Below are positions 60,773 to 64,000 of a stretch of DNA of 64,000 nt, one piece after another (the stretch's first letter is position 1; each line of letters begins with the position of its first letter). The notes beneath the pieces were generated by a model. That model ran no database searches and was not told the origin of the DNA. It was given only the letters and a program-made list of their open reading frames with translations. This stretch comes from Dyadobacter frigoris (GTDB lineage: Bacteria > Bacteroidota > Bacteroidia > Cytophagales > Spirosomataceae): NCBI RefSeq assembly GCF_005280585.1, contig NZ_SZVO01000005.1:186001-250000 (forward strand), in the 5' to 3' direction. The position numbers and the translations under genes are program-made.

Positions 60773-63094
60773 ATGAAAAAATATTTTTCACTATTTCTAT
60801 TCATTTTCGTTTCAGCTCTGGCTTATGGCCAAAAATCTTCGTGTGCATGTTTTATAAAGGGAATTGTACGCGATCAGCATAGCAGCCAGCCCATAACAGG
60901 AGCAACGATTTTGCTAACCGGGACTACGACTGGCGTTTTTACGGATGAAAAAGGGAAATATGAAATCAGAAATTTATGTCCTGGTTCCTATCAGCTTGAA
61001 GCCAGAATTGTTGGGTACAGCACTTACAAACAAACCATTGACCTCATTATTAGCCATGAAGAAAATTTCACACTTCTTGAACAGGAAGTTCATTTAAAGG
61101 ATGTAGAAATCACAGCCCAACGCACAGATGCTCCATCATCCCAGCCTCTGACTATGATTTCGGGAAATGATCTTGAACAAACAAGGGGACAAACCCTGGG
61201 TGAAAGTTTAAAAGGTATTTCCGGGGTTACTTCCATGCAAACGGGATCGTCGATTTCCAAACCGGTAATTCACGGTTTACATAGCAACCGGGTACTAATT
61301 TTGAACAACGGCGTCCGGCAGGAAGGCCAGCAATGGGGTTCTGAGCATGCACCGGAAATTGACCCATTTGTTGCAAAACGTCTTTCTGTGATTAAAGGAT
61401 CAGCCGGAGTGCGCTATGGCTCCGATGCTATTGGCGGTGTGATTCTGGTTGAGCCGGAGGAATTGCCATTTAACAAACCGCTAAGTGGTGAAGTAAATTT
61501 AGTTGGTTTCTCCAATGGCCGTCAGGGTGTTGCGTCTTCTACTTTGCAAGGTGGTATAAAAGGACTATCCGGTTTTGCCTGGCGTGCACAAGGCACTATC
61601 AAACGCGGGGGAAATATTCGTACGCCAAATTATTTTCTTGACAACACCGGAATCAGTGAACAAAACTTTTCGCTGGGCGCTGGTTTTCGCCGTAAAGGTT
61701 TTGGTATTGATCTTTTTTATAGCCGATTTGATACAAAAATAGGAATTTTTTCAGGCTCACATATTGGCAGTATTACCGATTTACTCAACGTTATTAATAA
61801 TGGCGAGCCCTTCGTCAAATCAGGTTTCAGTTATAAAATCGGGAGACCAAATCAGAATGTAACGCATGATCTGCTAAAAGCAGAAGCGCATTACAATTTT
61901 CAAGATGGGAACCGGTTGCAATGGACTATTGCGCAGCAGGTTAACAACCGGAATGAATACGATTTACACGTTCCAAGAAATGATTCGATAGCAGCTCTGA
62001 ATCATCCTGAACTAACTTTTAAGCTTAATACGCTTACAAATGATGTGATCTGGGATCACAAACCGATCGCCGGAAAAATCTCGGGGCAAATTGGTATAAG
62101 CACATTGTACCAATACAATTTAATGACTGGCAGACCGCTGATTCCAAATTTCAACCAATTTAATATCGGGATTTTCTGGATTGAAAGGTATGTAAAAAAC
62201 GACTGGGAATTTGAAGCTGGCCTCCGTTATGATTACCGAACGCTGAGCACACACCGGATTCTAAGCCGCCAGAAAATTTCCAACCATTTCGATTTCCATA
62301 ATGGATCCGGAACAGTTGGAGCTACCCGGAATTTTACTGAACATTTATCTGCCCGGCTAAATGCCGGGACTGCCTGGCGCACGCCAAATGTAAGCGAATT
62401 ATTTAGCGACGGTGTGCATCACGGAGCCGCTGCTTTCGAAAAAGGTGATTCCACTTTGTATCCTGAAAAAGCTTTTAATTCTATTGCAAGTGTAAAATAT
62501 GCAAGCGAAAAACTGACCATCGAAATCGGCGGGTATTTTAATTATATAAAAGATTTTATTTACCTGAAACCTCAGCCCGAACCTATTTTAACGGTCAGAG
62601 GTGCTTTTCCCTATTTTAAATACACACAAACGGACGCTTCTTTTAAGGGAATTGATGTTTCCGCTGCGTGGCAGTTTGTCAAAAACATTACGGTTACCAG
62701 CAAGCTAAGTTATCTGAAAGCCTACGATATCCGGAATGACAATTATCTGGTGATGATTCCTGCAAACCGATGGGACAACCAGTTGAAATATGAAATTCCT
62801 TCGTTGTCAAACCTTCATAATGTCTTTTTTTCTGTGGAAAATCTTTGGGTGACCCGCCAGAAACGTGTGCCGCCAAACAGTGATTTTATTCCTCCGCCCG
62901 CTGCGTATTCGCTTTGGAATATTCAGGCTGGAGGAACAATCCATTTATCAAATAAACAGAAGCTCGAAATTGGGCTTTCCGTTCAAAACTTATTCAATAC
63001 CGTTTACCGGGACTATATGAACCGCTTCCGGTATTATTCAGACGACATTGGCCGGAATGCTTCGCTTCGTCTGAAATGGAAATTCGGAGCCTGA
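60773..63094 (+). CDS. TonB-dependent outer-membrane receptor
   Basis: From ATG at 60773 the product has 773 residues; the frame is open from 60728, but this ATG sits at a signal peptide (MKKYFSLFLFIFVSALAYGQ). After it, a carboxypeptidase-regulatory-like domain (about 30-110, GIVRDQHSSQPITGATILL), a plug domain (GESLKGISGVTSM, then VLILNNGVRQEGQQWG) and a 22-strand barrel ending NASLRLKWKFGA. It takes up a ligand across the outer membrane with energy from TonB. Context (operators, downstream lipoprotein, Fur-family gene) suggests a metal, likely zinc, but a siderophore or other chelate is possible. Confidence 0.9.
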   Translation: MKKYFSLFLFIFVSALAYGQKSSCACFIKGIVRDQHSSQPITGATILLTGTTTGVFTDEKGKYEIRNLCPGSYQLEARIVGYSTYKQTIDLIISHEENFTLLEQEVHLKDVEITAQRTDAPSSQPLTMISGNDLEQTRGQTLGESLKGISGVTSMQTGSSISKPVIHGLHSNRVLILNNGVRQEGQQWGSEHAPEIDPFVAKRLSVIKGSAGVRYGSDAIGGVILVEPEELPFNKPLSGEVNLVGFSNGRQGVASSTLQGGIKGLSGFAWRAQGTIKRGGNIRTPNYFLDNTGISEQNFSLGAGFRRKGFGIDLFYSRFDTKIGIFSGSHIGSITDLLNVINNGEPFVKSGFSYKIGRPNQNVTHDLLKAEAHYNFQDGNRLQWTIAQQVNNRNEYDLHVPRNDSIAALNHPELTFKLNTLTNDVIWDHKPIAGKISGQIGISTLYQYNLMTGRPLIPNFNQFNIGIFWIERYVKNDWEFEAGLRYDYRTLSTHRILSRQKISNHFDFHNGSGTVGATRNFTEHLSARLNAGTAWRTPNVSELFSDGVHHGAAAFEKGDSTLYPEKAFNSIASVKYASEKLTIEIGGYFNYIKDFIYLKPQPEPILTVRGAFPYFKYTQTDASFKGIDVSAAWQFVKNITVTSKLSYLKAYDIRNDNYLVMIPANRWDNQLKYEIPSLSNLHNVFFSVENLWVTRQKRVPPNSDFIPPPAAYSLWNIQAGGTIHLSNKQKLEIGLSVQNLFNTVYRDYMNRFRYYSDDIGRNASLRLKWKFGA

Positions 63095-63135
63095 AAGATC
63101 TTATCCTTTTTTTATTTAACAAAACAACAAATAAC

Positions 63136-63684
63136 ATGAATCGTAAATTAACCTGGATGTTACTTTTTGGAATAACTACATTATTCACCCAATGCAAAGA
63201 CTCGGGCGATGAGGTAGAAGCCGATGACGAAAATGAACTGATCACGTCTGTCACGCTGACATTTACGGAAGTGGGTACCGGAACTGTAACCACTTTTGCT
63301 TACAAAGATCCGGATGGAGATGGTGGAAATGCACCGACAAAATTTGATACCATTTCTTTGAAAGCGAACGTAAGTTATACGCTGACACCCGCATTTTTGG
63401 ACGAAAGCAAAACGCCGATTGACGATATCACAGCAGAAATTAAGGAAAAAGCATATGAACATTTATTGGTTTATACCCCTAATCCGACAACCTTGCTTAC
63501 TTATACTTATGGTGATAAGGATACAAATGGCTACCCGATCGGTTTAACCGGAACTGCAAAAGCAGGAGCGGCAGGTACCGGTATATTAAAAGTACAGCTT
63601 CGTCATCAGCCAAATGCTAAAAACGGTACCATCACGCCAGGCAGCGATGATGTAAACCTTGATTTTAATCTGAAAGTTAAATAG
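63136..63684 (+). CDS. Lipoprotein paired with the TonB receptor
   Basis: From ATG at 63136 the product has 182 residues: a lipoprotein signal (MNRKLTWMLLFGITTLFTQC, Cys20) and an acidic stretch (DSGDEVEADDENELI), then a beta-rich domain with KDPDGDGGNAPTKFDT and KANVSYTLTPAFL. The frame is open from 63076 in the receptor gene, but the lipoprotein start is clear. It follows the receptor by 41 bases and is probably cotranscribed. Such acidic lipoproteins often sit next to Bacteroidota TonB receptors; binding of the same ligand is inference. Confidence 0.82.
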   Translation: MNRKLTWMLLFGITTLFTQCKDSGDEVEADDENELITSVTLTFTEVGTGTVTTFAYKDPDGDGGNAPTKFDTISLKANVSYTLTPAFLDESKTPIDDITAEIKEKAYEHLLVYTPNPTTLLTYTYGDKDTNGYPIGLTGTAKAGAAGTGILKVQLRHQPNAKNGTITPGSDDVNLDFNLKVK

Positions 63685-63698
63685 GTGGAAGTAATGAG

Positions 63699-63733
63699 AA
63701 AGGGAGACTGGTTTGTTACCTGGCTCCCTTTTT
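63699..63733. terminator. Terminator after the receptor-lipoprotein operon
   Basis: AAAGGGAG (63699-63706) pairs with CTCCCTTT (63724-63731), then T run. Convergent to the Fur-family gene. Confidence 0.82.
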
Positions 63734-63737
63734 ATAT

Positions 63738-64000
63738 TTATTCAGCCACACATTCAGGACAAGTTCCCTGAATCAGCAAGTTGAAACTCGCAGGCTGATA
63801 TCCCTGTGGCAAGGCAACATTCGGGATATGTAAATTTTCAAGACAATTTGTTTTACCACATATACTGCATTTAAAATGTATATGGTCATGCTGGTGTTTT
63901 TCTTCTGAACATTGATGTGAACAAAGTGCATAACGTAATCCTTCGTCATCCAAAACTTTATGGATAATACCTTTTTCCAAAAAAGTTTTTAACGTACGAT
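63738..64000 (-). CDS. Fur/Zur-family regulator (partial, 5' end outside window)
   Basis: Only the C-terminal 87 codons are inside. They show the end of the winged helix (LEKGIIHKVLDDEGLRY) and the metal-binding domain: HQCSEEKHQHDHIHFKCSICGKTNCLE with CxxC, and the C-terminal GTCPECVAE CxxC pair, a structural zinc site. The His-rich segment between is typical for Fur/Zur proteins. It is convergent with the receptor operon, whose promoter carries the two palindromic operators; a Zur role is likely but not proven. No true start can be placed. Confidence 0.85.
   Translation of the reverse strand, partial: RTLKTFLEKGIIHKVLDDEGLRYALCSHQCSEEKHQHDHIHFKCSICGKTNCLENLHIPNVALPQGYQPASFNLLIQGTCPECVAE

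Overview
The window looks like ordinary chromosome from a Bacteroidota bacterium of the order Cytophagales; the protein families and codon style remind me of Dyadobacter or a close relative, but that is recognition from memory, not a search. Support seen directly: TonB receptor with a carboxypeptidase-regulatory-like N-terminal domain, M14 and SppA peptidases, the divergent aroQ/xerD pair, the relA/spoT-fur-purA row, and several promoters of the Bacteroidota type (TTTG, about 19-22 bases, TAnnTTTG).

Layout. 1-1.1 kb: 5'-part of an HD phosphohydrolase gene, then a tRNA promoter, a broken tRNA copy and an intact CAU-anticodon tRNA. 1.1-6.5 kb: a tight minus-strand five-gene sugar operon (transporter, reductase, aminotransferase, arabinokinase-like GHMP kinase, HAD phosphatase). 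6.8-9.8 kb: a RidA-family protein, an AT-rich TPR-DUF2971 fusion and tRNA-Glu. 10-17.7 kb: M14 carboxypeptidase, aroQ, xerD, small membrane protein, sixA, sppA, YihY/BrkB. 17.8-26.6 kb: an accessory minus-strand block: metal-dependent hydrolase with a three-TM protein, M15 peptidase, phytase/esterase-like protein, a decayed second M15 gene, an 841-residue secreted protein of unknown function and a striking SLATT-like/coiled-coil/trypsin-like fusion. 26.7-30.9 kb: PAS-LuxR regulator, a small protein, and a membrane protein/histidine kinase/response regulator row. 31-38.6 kb: NupC transporter, SnoaL-like protein, metH divergent from an Lrp regulator, bestrophin-like channel. 38.6-43 kb: PepSY-like lipoprotein, ECF sigma factor with a membrane partner, Ppx/GppA. 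43.3-50.7 kb: SNF2 helicase, purA, fur, relA/spoT. 50.8-56.5 kb: tRNA-Leu, tig, two accessory genes, clpP, clpX. 56.5-64 kb: SDR, PfkB kinase, a Tat-exported beta-propeller, a membrane protein, and a TonB receptor-lipoprotein pair whose promoter carries two palindromic operators and which faces a Fur/Zur-family regulator gene at the window edge.

How they fit together. Most is housekeeping: protein quality control (tig, clpP, clpX), stringent response (relA/spoT), purine and methionine synthesis (purA, metH), shikimate pathway (aroQ) and chromosome resolution (xerD). The most unusual material is the SLATT-like-trypsin fusion with its 841-residue neighbour, a plausible but unproven membrane-linked protease conflict system. 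Next are the five-gene sugar operon without a nucleotidyltransferase, and the metal-uptake locus with tandem operators. No CRISPR array, rRNA operon, intact insertion sequence or prophage was seen.
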